A DNA stretch of 64,000 nucleotides from Mytilus edulis (lineage: Eukaryota > Mollusca > Bivalvia > Mytilida > Mytilidae), in assembly GCF_963676685.1 (NCBI RefSeq), contig NC_092356.1, positions 20,013,750-20,077,749 of the forward strand, written 5' to 3'. This document shows positions 48,735 through 60,700 of this stretch, in pieces. Made by a program: the position numbers and the translations under genes. How positions within the stretch are numbered: position 1 is the stretch's first letter; each line of letters opens with the position of its first letter. The notes beneath the pieces are model-generated. The model searched no databases, was not told the DNA's origin, and saw only the letters and a program-made list of their open reading frames with translations.

Positions 48735-51700
48735 GTAAGTATCCAGAAATAAATGAAGCATGACATGCAGTAAAGAGTAGTTTATCAATACATACCACTA
48801 TTACAGAGCAGTGGATGCTAAATTCTCTTCAGCACCTGACCTTGTGGTTTTAAAATTATTGACTCCGATTTTAACCAATTGAAATGCTGGATATAGCATT
48901 TTGAACAGTACTAAGTTAAGTTTTATGACTGGAGTCCTTGATTTTACTCATTGTCTTTAATAGACCAGGTTATTTACAGCAGATTCCATTGAGTGTGTAG
49001 CAAAAGGTAATAAATTTGGTTAGCTTGCTTGTTAGCTGAACCGTGAAGTAAACTACCCTACTTTAAGAATAGACTAGTCCGACAGAAAACCTATTAATCT
49101 ATATGTTGGACTATGCTACTTCGAAAGGCGGGTAGTATACCTGACCTAATAATGACTTCACGGTTCAGCTAACAAGCAAGCTAACCAAAGATATTACCTT
49201 TCGCTACACACTCAATGGAATCCGCTGTAATGCTGAATTTAAGCTTTTGTTGTTTGTGTATTTTGTTTCATGTTACCTGGACTTCAACAGAGTGTTTGGT
49301 CTTTTTCTTTTGGTAATATACCGTTTATTGTTTGTAATCTAGCTTAGCTGCAACTCATTTTATTCATATATAGTTCCCTTAATTTGTATACTGTAAACTA
49401 ACTTATTTTCACACACACTTTATTACGCTCTAATGTTGTTGCAATTATCGATAATTATGTGATTTTTGCTGGACCATTTTCTGATTTCACTACAATAGTA
49501 CAAAACTAACACTAACTTCTTTCTAGCAAACTTTGCAGTTATTTATTTTCAGGATCTTCTTGAAATATTTATTTGAGGGAAGATCCAAGTTTCAAATATA
49601 CGTGGTGATTTAAATTCTGCCCATTTTTCCAATCATAAGAAAATAATATCAAGCAATGATTAATGTCCTAGGTGACTACCATTTTTTCAACAGGAATTTT
49701 CAACACAAAATCAAAATTTGTTGAATTTTTTTTTGTAGGACTGTGTTACTCTCGTTTTAGTGTCAAATTATGTCTAACCCATAATCCTTTGTTCCTTCAC
49801 AGGATTTTGAAACTGAAACTGGCCAATGTTTGATTGAAAAAAAAAAAAAAAAAAAATATTATCTTAAAATAGTGTTTACTATAATAATAGATATAGGAAG
49901 ATGTGGTGTGAGTGCCAATGAGACAACTCTCCATACAAATAACAATTTAAAAAATAAACCATTATAGGTTAAAGTACGGCCTTCAACACGGAGACTTGGC
50001 TCACACCGAACAACAAGCTATAAAGGGCCCCAAAATTACTAGTGTAAAACCATTCAAACGGGAAAACCAACGGTCTAATCTATATAAAAACAAAACGAGA
50101 AACGAGAAACACGTATATATATTACATAAACAAACGACAACTACTGTACATCAGATTCCTGACTTGAGGACAGGTGCAAACATTTGCAGCGGGATTAAAC
50201 GTTTTAATGGATCCAAACCTTCTCCCTTTTTCTGAAACAATAGCATAACATCACAACAAAGAAAAACATACGATAAAATATCAATTGGCAGACTTAACTC
50301 AATCAAAAAACCTATGATTAAACAATGAACGAATAAATTTGATCTGCGATATCTGAATACAAATGCACAGTTAATTAAATATTAGAGACAAACATTCATG
50401 ACCAAAAAGCTAACAAACAAATTCAAACACAGGACATGTATAAAGCTAGATATGATACAAAATCTTACAAAATATGAACTGAACTATACCCTATATAATA
50501 TATCAAATAACATGTGAAAGAAAAAAATGTGATTAAAATTGTATTTTTATTTTTACTTAACATACATGTAGGTATTGGTAGTACCTTAGGAGCTGGTATA
50601 TATGTTGTTGCTGGACAGGTTGCCAAGGAGAAAGCAGGACCTGCTGTTGTCTTATCATTTTTCATAGCTGCTGTGGCATCAGTTTTGGCAGGTGAGTGAG
50701 AACAAATTTATTTTCAAGAAAGCTTTATGACTCCGAGGGGAGACTGTCCCTTTTATGTCCAGTTTTAACGTCAAGTGAAAGTAGCAGGATGAATAAAAGT
50801 GATATAATTTTGATGATGCAAATTAGACCAGTGATACTGTAAAAAGTAAAATATTGAACGGAAGAATTTGGAAAAAAGAAGTAAGTAGGTCAGATTTCCC
50901 AAAATTTCAAATTTGATCAAACAAACAAAAAAAAAGAATTTATGATGGCTGGCTAGATAAGTCAGAAGAGGCTAACAAAACAAAAAAGGTTTTTGCTCTA
51001 GATAAAACTAACTTTTGTGTCTCTTGCATGTAGGCAATGCTAGCTAGCATCACCCTCAATGTGAATCCACAGCATCGCAATCAAGAAAAGGATGTAATTT
51101 AATATTGTTTAAACCATGATATTAAAAGCCCTAGTAAATATGTACCTTATTTTTCCTTTTCAGGGCTTTGCTATGCTGAGTTTGGTGCAAGAGTACCTAA
51201 AACAGGATCTGCCTATGTATATAGTTATGTTACAGTTGGAGAGTTCATTGCTTTTATCATTGGATGGAATCTTATACTAGAATATGTCATAGGTATACCA
51301 TTGCTTATTTTATTATTTTTAATCATACCTAAGGTAAAGAGAATTATTTTCATGCTTGTTCATGGTATTGTGGTCACATCAACTTGAAACTAAGAAAATA
51401 TATTATTTTTATATATATACACTTTTAAATGTACATGTACATGAATATCCATAATAAGCCTATTGACCTTGATTTCACAGTTCACCAATCAGGTTAAAAG
51501 AACGAACCATTGGTTAGATAAAGTAATGGTCACACCAACTTGAACCTAAGCAGGAATGTTCATTATGAAGCTTAAGTAATCTGTTAAAAATTTATGCCAA
51601 ATAATGGATTTGACCAAGATTTCAAGGTTCACTGAAAGCAAAATGTTATACATGTAGTGCAAACAGGCCATGTTAACAAGTGTCCTATTGATCCATATTC

Positions 51701-54700
51701 TTGCTATAAAATTTAATTTTTATGCCCCACCTACGACAGTAGAGGGGCATTATGTTTTCTGGTCTGTGCCTCCGTTCGTTTCATCCGTCCGTCTGGTCGT
51801 CCGTCTGTGCGTCCGTTCGCCTCAGGTTAAAGTTTTTGGTCAAGGTAGTTTTTGAAGAAGTTGAAGTCCAATCAACTTGAAACTTAGTACACATGTTCCC
51901 CATGATATGATCTTTCTAATTTTAATGCCAAATTATAGTTTTGACCCCAATTTCATGGTCCACTGAACATAGAAAATGATAGTGCAAAGTTCAGGTTAAA
52001 ATTTTTGGTCAAGGTAGTTTTTGATAAAGTTAAAGTTACATCAACTTGAAACTTAGTACACATGTTCCCTATGATATGATCTTCGTAATTATAATTCCAA
52101 ATTATAAGTTTGACCCCAATTTCATGGTCCACTGAACATAGAAATTGATAGTGCGAGTGGGGCATTCGTGTACTATGGACACATTTTTGTTTTTAAAGCG
52201 TTATGATGTAAAACTCAATTATAATTGCTACGAGGTATCCATTTGACTCCCTATTCCTCTTTTCATAGTACATTGTATTTCTATGCATATTCTACCAATA
52301 GAGTTTGTTCAATGTTTAGTCTTTCCATTTTTCCAACAAATATGTTTTTATAGGTACAGCCAGTGTTGCCCGAGCATGGAGTTCTTACTTTGATTCCCTA
52401 ATCAACAAAACCATACAGCATTTCTTCGAGGACAACATGCCAATGAATGTTGGAGGACTGTCACCTTATCCTGATTTCTTTGCTTTTGGTATTACTTTAC
52501 TGCTTACATGTAGGTATTTTATTTAGTTTGAACATATTTATTTATAGTGGATTGGGAAACAAGTTTTGCAACTTATATTAATCCCTTTCCACTTTGCGGG
52601 TGCGAGTGCTGCCTAGGTATTTTATTTCTGTTAGTATCCATGTAGTTTTGAATTCCATTTCTATCCACATTTCTGCATTTTTTGGCATGACATTTCTGTA
52701 AGTATGATGCATTTAGTATTATAAGTTTTAAGCTAATTTTGAAAATAAGGAATTTGGTGGTATTTTGTTATAAGATTGGTACTAACAATTGGTTTCTTCA
52801 TCTAGACATTATTGATGAGGAACACAATGTTTAATTACATTATTTTTGATTACAATTATAATTGTATGCTTTCCCTAGGTTTCAAAAAGGAATTATTTGA
52901 TAATCACATGGAAGCTTCCAATTTTTGATAGCGACCATCTTGAATTTCTAATGCCTGAAAAGACTAAAACTTTCATGCTTAAAAATTTTCTGAATGAATG
53001 AAAGAATATATGAGGAAACAATAATGAGACAACCCTACAATACAATAGCCATTCAAAATTTAACCTTCAACAATAGACATGTTTCAGACCATGAGACATT
53101 AAGATCAAAATTTCTGAAGATCTAGATAAAATCCAAATAAATTGTTAAGAATATGAATAAACGGTGATACGGAGGAAAACATCAATATGCACAACATAAA
53201 AAATGATAAACCATCTTCTTAGATCCTGGATCTATACACCTTTGGTGGAAATCTGTCCCGCTTGAACTTTTGATGTCATACAACAATCACTTTTCCATTG
53301 TGGTGTCAGATATCTATTATGACGTCAAAATTTTACGGGAACTTTTGTGATGTCCAGTCATGGTGGACATGTAGGGACAAGGTGTATTCCTGATTTAAAT
53401 CTTATCAAGTATATTGATGAAAAACAAAAATCAATAAATTTAGGCATTTTGTTTTGTTATGTTTTTCAGGTATTTTAGCAATTGGTGTGAAAGAATCATC
53501 TACATTCAACAACATATTTACTGGAGTAAATTTATTAGTTGTTATCTATGTCATTGTTTGTGGAGCATTTAAGGCTGATACACATAACTGGAGTCTTACC
53601 AGAAATGAGGTAATGTCTTATTTATTGATTTTACTGTGGATTCATTTTTAGGGCTTTTCCATAATTAAAATTAATTGTATGGCGGTGGGTTGGGGTATTA
53701 CAATGGAACAGTGGCGGATGCAGGAATTTTCGAAAGGGGGGGTGCTAGCCCAGGGCAAAGGGGGGGTGCAAACATATGTCCCGATTCAAATGCATTGATC
53801 GGCCAAAATAAAGGGGGGGTGCGGACCCCCGGAACCCCCCCTCTGGATCCGCCACTGTGGAAGGCAATTTTATTAAAATTTTATGGGCGGTGGTTATCTT
53901 GCTTGAACATTCAAAGGAAATGTCTAATTAAAAATATATGCATGGTGGAGTCAAATAAAAAGTGTCTTCCAACCCCCCAATACATTTTTTTTGGAACAGC
54001 CCTTACTAAAGAGGGCACCAATTTTCGTGGATTTGTAGGGTACAGGCTGATATCGACAGATGAACCCTGTATCTAAATTTGCAATGGGGAGCACATTTTT
54101 TCATTTTGCTTGTTTGCAGGATTTTGTTTCACAACAATATCGAATAGACATGAGAATACCATTAAAATTCAAATTAGGTACAAAATTAAATTCCTCACAA
54201 TACGAACCTTCTTATTTTCATTATTTATTAGGATTTCAGCCATGAGATGTGCTCAATGAATTTTGAAATCCTCCTTTAGTTAACTAAATACTTAAAATCA
54301 GAAAGTTAAAAGGGTTTAAATTACATTTCAGCACATATATACTCTAAACTATATGATATTCAGACACTTATGACATTTGCTTCTCATGTTCTTGTAGAGA
54401 TTTTCAGAAGTTGGCAGTTATGACTAAAAATGACAAAATTTAATTCAATGTTTAACCAGTGTGAAAGTGTGAAAGTGCGAAAGTATCCAAATTTTAAAAA
54501 AATCGAAAAAATAAAACCAAAAAAAACACACTCTTTAGCAGGCTTATAGAGTTAACACATTTATTTAAAAAAACAGTTGTTGGCATGACACGGGTTATGT
54601 TCTTCTCATATATTGTCGAGCCTGCAACTTTTGTTGCAGAAAGCTCGACATAGGGATAGTGATCCGGCAGCGGCGGCGGCAGCGGCGGCGGCAATGGCGG

Positions 54701-57700
54701 CGGCTACGGCGGTGTTAGCTCACTTCTTAAAAGCTTTTTATTTTAGAAGGTGGAAGACCTGGATGCTTCATACTTTGTATATAGATGCTTCATGTTACGA
54801 AGTTTCCGTCAGTCACATGTCCAATGTCCTTGACCTCATTTTCATGGTTCAGTGACCACTTGAAAAAAAAGTTCAAATTTTTTGTAATGTTGAATTCTCT
54901 CTTATTATAAGTAATAGGATAACTATATTTGATATGTGCGTACCTTGCAAGGTCCTCGTGTCTGTCAGACAGTTTTCACTTGACCTCGACCTCATTTCAT
55001 GGATCAGTGAACAAGGTTAAATTTTGGTGGTCAAGTCCATATCTCAGATACTATAAGCAATAGGGCTAGTATATTCGGTGTATGGAAGGACTGTAAGGTG
55101 TACATGTCCAACTGGCTAGTGTCATCTGACCTTGACCTCATTTTCATGGTTCAGTGGTTATAGTTAAATTTTTGTGTTTTGGTCTGTTTATCTCATACCA
55201 TATGCAATAGGTCTACTATATTTGTTGTATGGAATGATTGTAAGGTGTACATGTCTAGTGGGAAGATGTCATGTGACCTTGACCTCATTTTCATGGTTCA
55301 GTGGTCAAAGTTAAGTTTTTGAGTTTTGGTTTTTTTATCTAATGCTATATATTCCATAGGTCAACTATATTTGGTGTATGGAAATATTTTATGATCTTTA
55401 TGTCAGTAGAGCAGGTTTTATTTAACCGTGACCTCATTTTCATGGTTCATTGCACAGTGTTAAGTTTTTGTGTTTTGGTCTATTTTTCTTAAACTATAAG
55501 TAATGTGTCAACTATATATGTTGTATAGACGCATTGTTAGCTGTACCTGTCTGCCTGGCATGGTTCATCTGACCTGGACCTCTTTTTCAAGGTTCATTGG
55601 TCTTTGTTTAGTTATCTTGGTTAATGTTAAGTTTATGTGACAGTTGTAATAAAGCTTAGCTTTATACTTAGGACTATCAACATAAATTCAATGATTAGTA
55701 TAAAAGGCGAGACATTTCAGGGTGTGCACTCTTGTTTTATGATAGTATGATACTAAACTCCTTACGGGAGGGATTGTGCCTGATATTCATATGATGAAGA
55801 CATAATCTTTCAATCAGTTTAATTGAGGTCTGGAGCTGGCATGTCAGTTAACTGCTAGTAGTCTATTGTTATTTATGTATTATTGTCATTTTATTTATTT
55901 TATTTTGTTACATCTTCTGACATCAGACTCAGACTTCTCTTGAACTGAATTTTAATGTGCGTATTGTTATGCATTTACTTTTCTACATTGGCTAGAGGTA
56001 TAGGGGGAGGGTTGAGGTCTCATAAACATGTTTAACCCCGCCGCAATTTTGCGCCTGTCCCAAGTCAGGAGCCTCTGGCCTTTGTTAATCTTGTATGATT
56101 TTTAATTTTAGTTTCTTGTGTATAATTTCGGAGTTTAGTATGACGTCCATAATCACTGTACACGTACTAGTATACATATTTTTTAAGGTGCCAGCTGAAG
56201 GCTTGACATAGGCCTAGTGAGACTGTGAAGGCAGGCATGACTAACTACCCTCTTAGATGCATTGTTTATTCAGTGCTAAAATTAATAAAAACTAAATTAT
56301 TTTATTCATTTTCTTAAAGTCTTATATTTATAATTGACTACCTCTCCTCCCCCTTCTTATATATGGATACATGGGTTTTTTTTGGAATTAAATATTTCTG
56401 TAAAATATAAAACACCAATTAGAATAGATTACTTAAAACATTGCTTCCTTCATGCTGTTGACCATCAGGTGTCAAACAGTTATATTCGGCTACAGTAAGC
56501 ATAAAATTGGTTAAAAATTTTAACGTGATTTGTAAATATCCTTATCGTGATTCATCAGAGGACTCTATAAATAATTATCAGTACCGTTATTTTTGGAAAA
56601 AAATGATGTAATTTGTCCAGAATCAGTGGACCTTTCATCCTCTAAAAGAAATTAGTGTACATTTTATCATCATGCACCAAAAATTACTGTTAAAGTTATT
56701 TTGCAAGAATATTCACCAGTTTTTCGTCATAAAGGTACCCTCTATAATATAATTCCCTAAACAAAAATTGATCAAATATTTATAGTACTAGGTTATTTTT
56801 TAAATGACCTTGATTATACCCATGAGGATCTCTCACTGTCAGTAACAGGATTACTATAGACTAATATAATAATACTGACCAATCAATAAACCTCCTATAA
56901 TAAAGACTTTCATATTCATCCATCTGTATCTTTCATTGAAATAATTTGCAAAATGAGTTATCTTCCCTGAATTGGTGTATTTTTATAATTTATAAATAAA
57001 TGCAATTGTATATTTTAAAAAATAAAAGGTATATGTTATAGAATTAAAGAACATCTTTTAACAGCTATTTTGGACAGTTTGATATGTTCCAGAAAAAGAT
57101 AACACTGCTTTTGTAAATAGCTTTATAAAATTTAACCAGCCTGTGAGTTTGTGTACCAATAGATCTTATATTCTCAAAACCTTGAAGCAGTTAACAATAA
57201 GCGGGCTATTTAGCCCTTTGGTTTTTCTAGAAAAATATTTGGCCTGTCTTGTATAGACAGTATATATATCAAACAAAATGAGTAGATACTACACAGGTGA
57301 GGGACACAGATATTGATTAAGGTCTTAAAACACTTCAAAACTCACCATTTTATCATAATTGGATTGACATAGTGACCACACTGGAATTCGTTTGTGATTT
57401 GCAAATACATGTTCAAAATTTCACATCTAATTCTCCTTAATCTATATTCATGAAGATTTTATTTCATAAAAATATCTTTGTAGTTTATTCTTGTCAAACT
57501 AATTAAGTATGGTCAAACTTGTTGAGAAACGACATCCTTTACAATAGCTGGCCATTTAAAGTTTTTAAGAATGCCTGTTTATTTAAATCATGCCTAATGT
57601 CACACAGCAGTAAATGCATTATAATGAGGAGCTGAACAGACAAAAACTTATAAGGAATTTCCTAATGCATTTTTCTGTCCTGATTTCATAGCAAAAAATT

Positions 57701-60700
57701 GTGACCCGAAATTTAAATAAACCAGAGATCACAATAAAAGTTATTATCACTATTCTTCAAAATTTTTAATTACTGACTGATCATTTAATTCCTTTCTCAG
57801 CACATAAGATCAAGCCATATGATAAATTGTCACTAGAACTAAGAGCGCACATGCCATTGTCAATGAAATTGAAAATGTTGTCATAATTATCAAGGTAACA
57901 TATAGTGAATGATATACATGTATTAATAGATTATTTACCATCTTGACTCAATTGCTTTTCTCACTTTTGCTGTACCAGCTCAAGCGAGAAAATCCATCTC
58001 ATTGAGATGACCAATAATAATCTATTAATATATCACTGGAATATGATAAAACAAATAAGGAAATGTCGATTTTGTATAATACTGCAATTTTCTATTTTCA
58101 ATTTTCTTCTGACAACTTCAGAAATTAATCAGAAATTGTTAGGTTTCATCTTCTTGGGTATGTTTGGCTTTTCTTTTAAGGTCCCTTTTGACTGGGAATA
58201 GTGTCAATATATATGTTCCTGCTTTTAGTAATTTAACTCTTTATGCAATCAATAGTTTATATATATCAACTAAGCTTTAGCGCGAGGCTTGCCAAGCTTT
58301 TTAAATAATTCAAATTTAACTGTTGAGAGTGGAGAAATATCGTAATACACGAGTTATAGTGGTGGAATCTGTTTCTCTAATGATTTTTATCCTTTTTTTC
58401 CAAAGATTGAAACAAAGCTGTGTACTATTTATGTGGCGTCATCAGGCATGGTCGCCTTTTTTCATGACCTCACAACAGGAAAATTCAGAAGAAACCAAGA
58501 AAATTTAACGTCACAATAAAATGTCGACCAATCATTTGCCGAAAACATATTTTTCACAAGTGAGGAGAAATATTTTTCTCACACTGATCAAGAAATGTGA
58601 AAATAGTGCAAAAGTTAGAGAAATGGTATTACCCGATTTTCAAAGCTTTTTGTGAAATAACTGATTATTCAATACAAATAATTTAACAATTGAATATTAT
58701 AAATTTTTATGAAAATAAATCCTCAAGTGATTTAGTTTGATAAGTTTTAAAATTAAACATATTTGATTTTGACATGTCACAATATAAAATCAAAATATGT
58801 ATAAAAAGAAAAGAAGAAAATTTGCCATTTTGGCTCTTTTTTTAAAGTCATCTGATTTTGCATGTACAGTGCAGCTTATCTTAAGTTTCCAAAAGACCAC
58901 TTTCGAGTTTGTCCTTCACCGGAAAAATCTCGTCAATTATGCATGCCTTTACCAGATAGAGGGGATCGCCTGTTCCCCTGCACTATTAATGTTCATTAAG
59001 CGTCTTAGTGGTCGTCATTTTGCAAGATCAACTAGAAATAATGGTTGTTCTGTAGGTACTTATATAATCACAATTTACTAATGACAGCAGTGCTGATTGT
59101 CAATTATGATAATTCAATTTGCCGAATAAAGAATAAAGACCTACATTATAGTTTTCCATAGTTTTCCTACCACTCACTCGACAACATTTGAATGGAAGTG
59201 ACGATGCCCCTAAACCACAAATGACACATTTACTAAAACCAAAGTTTCAGAAAATAAAAAGCATCAAGCTCAGTACTTGTCAATTACTTTTATTTATTTT
59301 CAACTGTACTGTCTTTTTATTGACAGGTCAAAAATGTTTCTATTTGGTAAATCCGCGCGATTTTTGGTCAATCTAAAATAAAATATGGTTCAATGTATAC
59401 TTAAAACCTTGTAGTGCATAATACACCCTGGTTTAATTATATAAAATCACTTACAAAAGCAGTATAATCTATTATTAAAATATATATCAAACTGTCAACA
59501 TAGATGTTAAAACATGTTTTCTTACTCTGTAAAATTTGTTTTTTATCAGAAAAAATACAGCATTGCTTTTAAAAAAAAATTACAATATGACACAAATTCA
59601 GGGGAGATAATTCCTTATGTGACGAAATTGTACTGCATTTTATATCATAAATAAAGCTGCATTAGGGGCTTAAACCTTTTATATCTACCTTTAATACATT
59701 TTGATGATTGCTATTACATATTACTAAACATTCAATGTCATAACTCTTAGGATCATTTAGGTAAACCAAGGATTTTTATAGTGACACTGTACAAATCCTT
59801 GGGTCAACTAAATGTTTAAGTTTAACTGGTCTGTTTCTTTTTAATACTGTTCATCAAAAGGAATTAAAAAGTATTATTAGCCATGTTTACATCATAAAAT
59901 CTACTCTGAGTACAATACAAACCCGAATACATCAAGGAAAGTTTTAAGTATCTGCAACTCTATGTCCTGTCTGGACCTACTAGTAACTATACTGCAGATG
60001 CATTGAGGAGATAACTGTATTGTATTTTCAGCTCCGACGGCATCAATTGGGGATTTGATGGTCGCAAATTAAGTTTACTGGCGACGCGTTAGCGGAGACA
60101 GTAAACGGAGACAGTAAACGGGTATTTGCGACCATCAAATCCCCAATTGATGCCGTCGGAGCTTAAAATACAATACAGTTATCTCCATTCTAATGAAACT
60201 GACAGAAAACAATGTTAAAACATGTATTTAAAATCTGTCATATGCCGTCTGCGCTTGCGCGTACGTCCCATAAATTGTCAATTGATGCCATGTAAGAATT
60301 GACGTTATCCAATCAAAATGAACGTTACAAACGTTGTTGCATTAGAATGTTTATTATAAAAGTTATATGTTATATGCAGCTAATATGTTCCAGAAACCAA
60401 AAAACTTACCTGGATTTTGATTTGCTGTATTAAATACAACTGTATTTGCTAGAACCTAAGTAATCAGTGTATTGAAAGTCAGAAAGAAATTTTTACTTTT
60501 AAAAAGTAGAAAGTGTAGCGAAAATTTAAAGGGGGGATAATTGATTAATTTAGAAGAAAGGATTTATTAGGGAGAAATAAGGTAATTAATTTTGTACTGA
60601 GCCCTTAATTTTATAACATTGGGTTTTTGGTGGGGTTCATGTTGCTGAACTTAAAACAACGAAGTTATTATAATATCATAATCCCTGTTTTGCCCTATCT

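Noticed and set aside
49996-50235. 79-codon frame before transporter exon 2
   Set aside because: Entirely within the long family B repeat.
50465-50665. Minus-strand frame over transporter exon 2
   Set aside because: Antisense shadow of the TM1 exon.
53675-54076. 133-codon frame rich in Gly and Pro
   Set aside because: Falls over two nested MITEs within a transporter intron; no family resemblance.
54613-54855. Alanine-run protein frame
   Set aside because: Produced by the GGCGGC microsatellite in the composite repeat.
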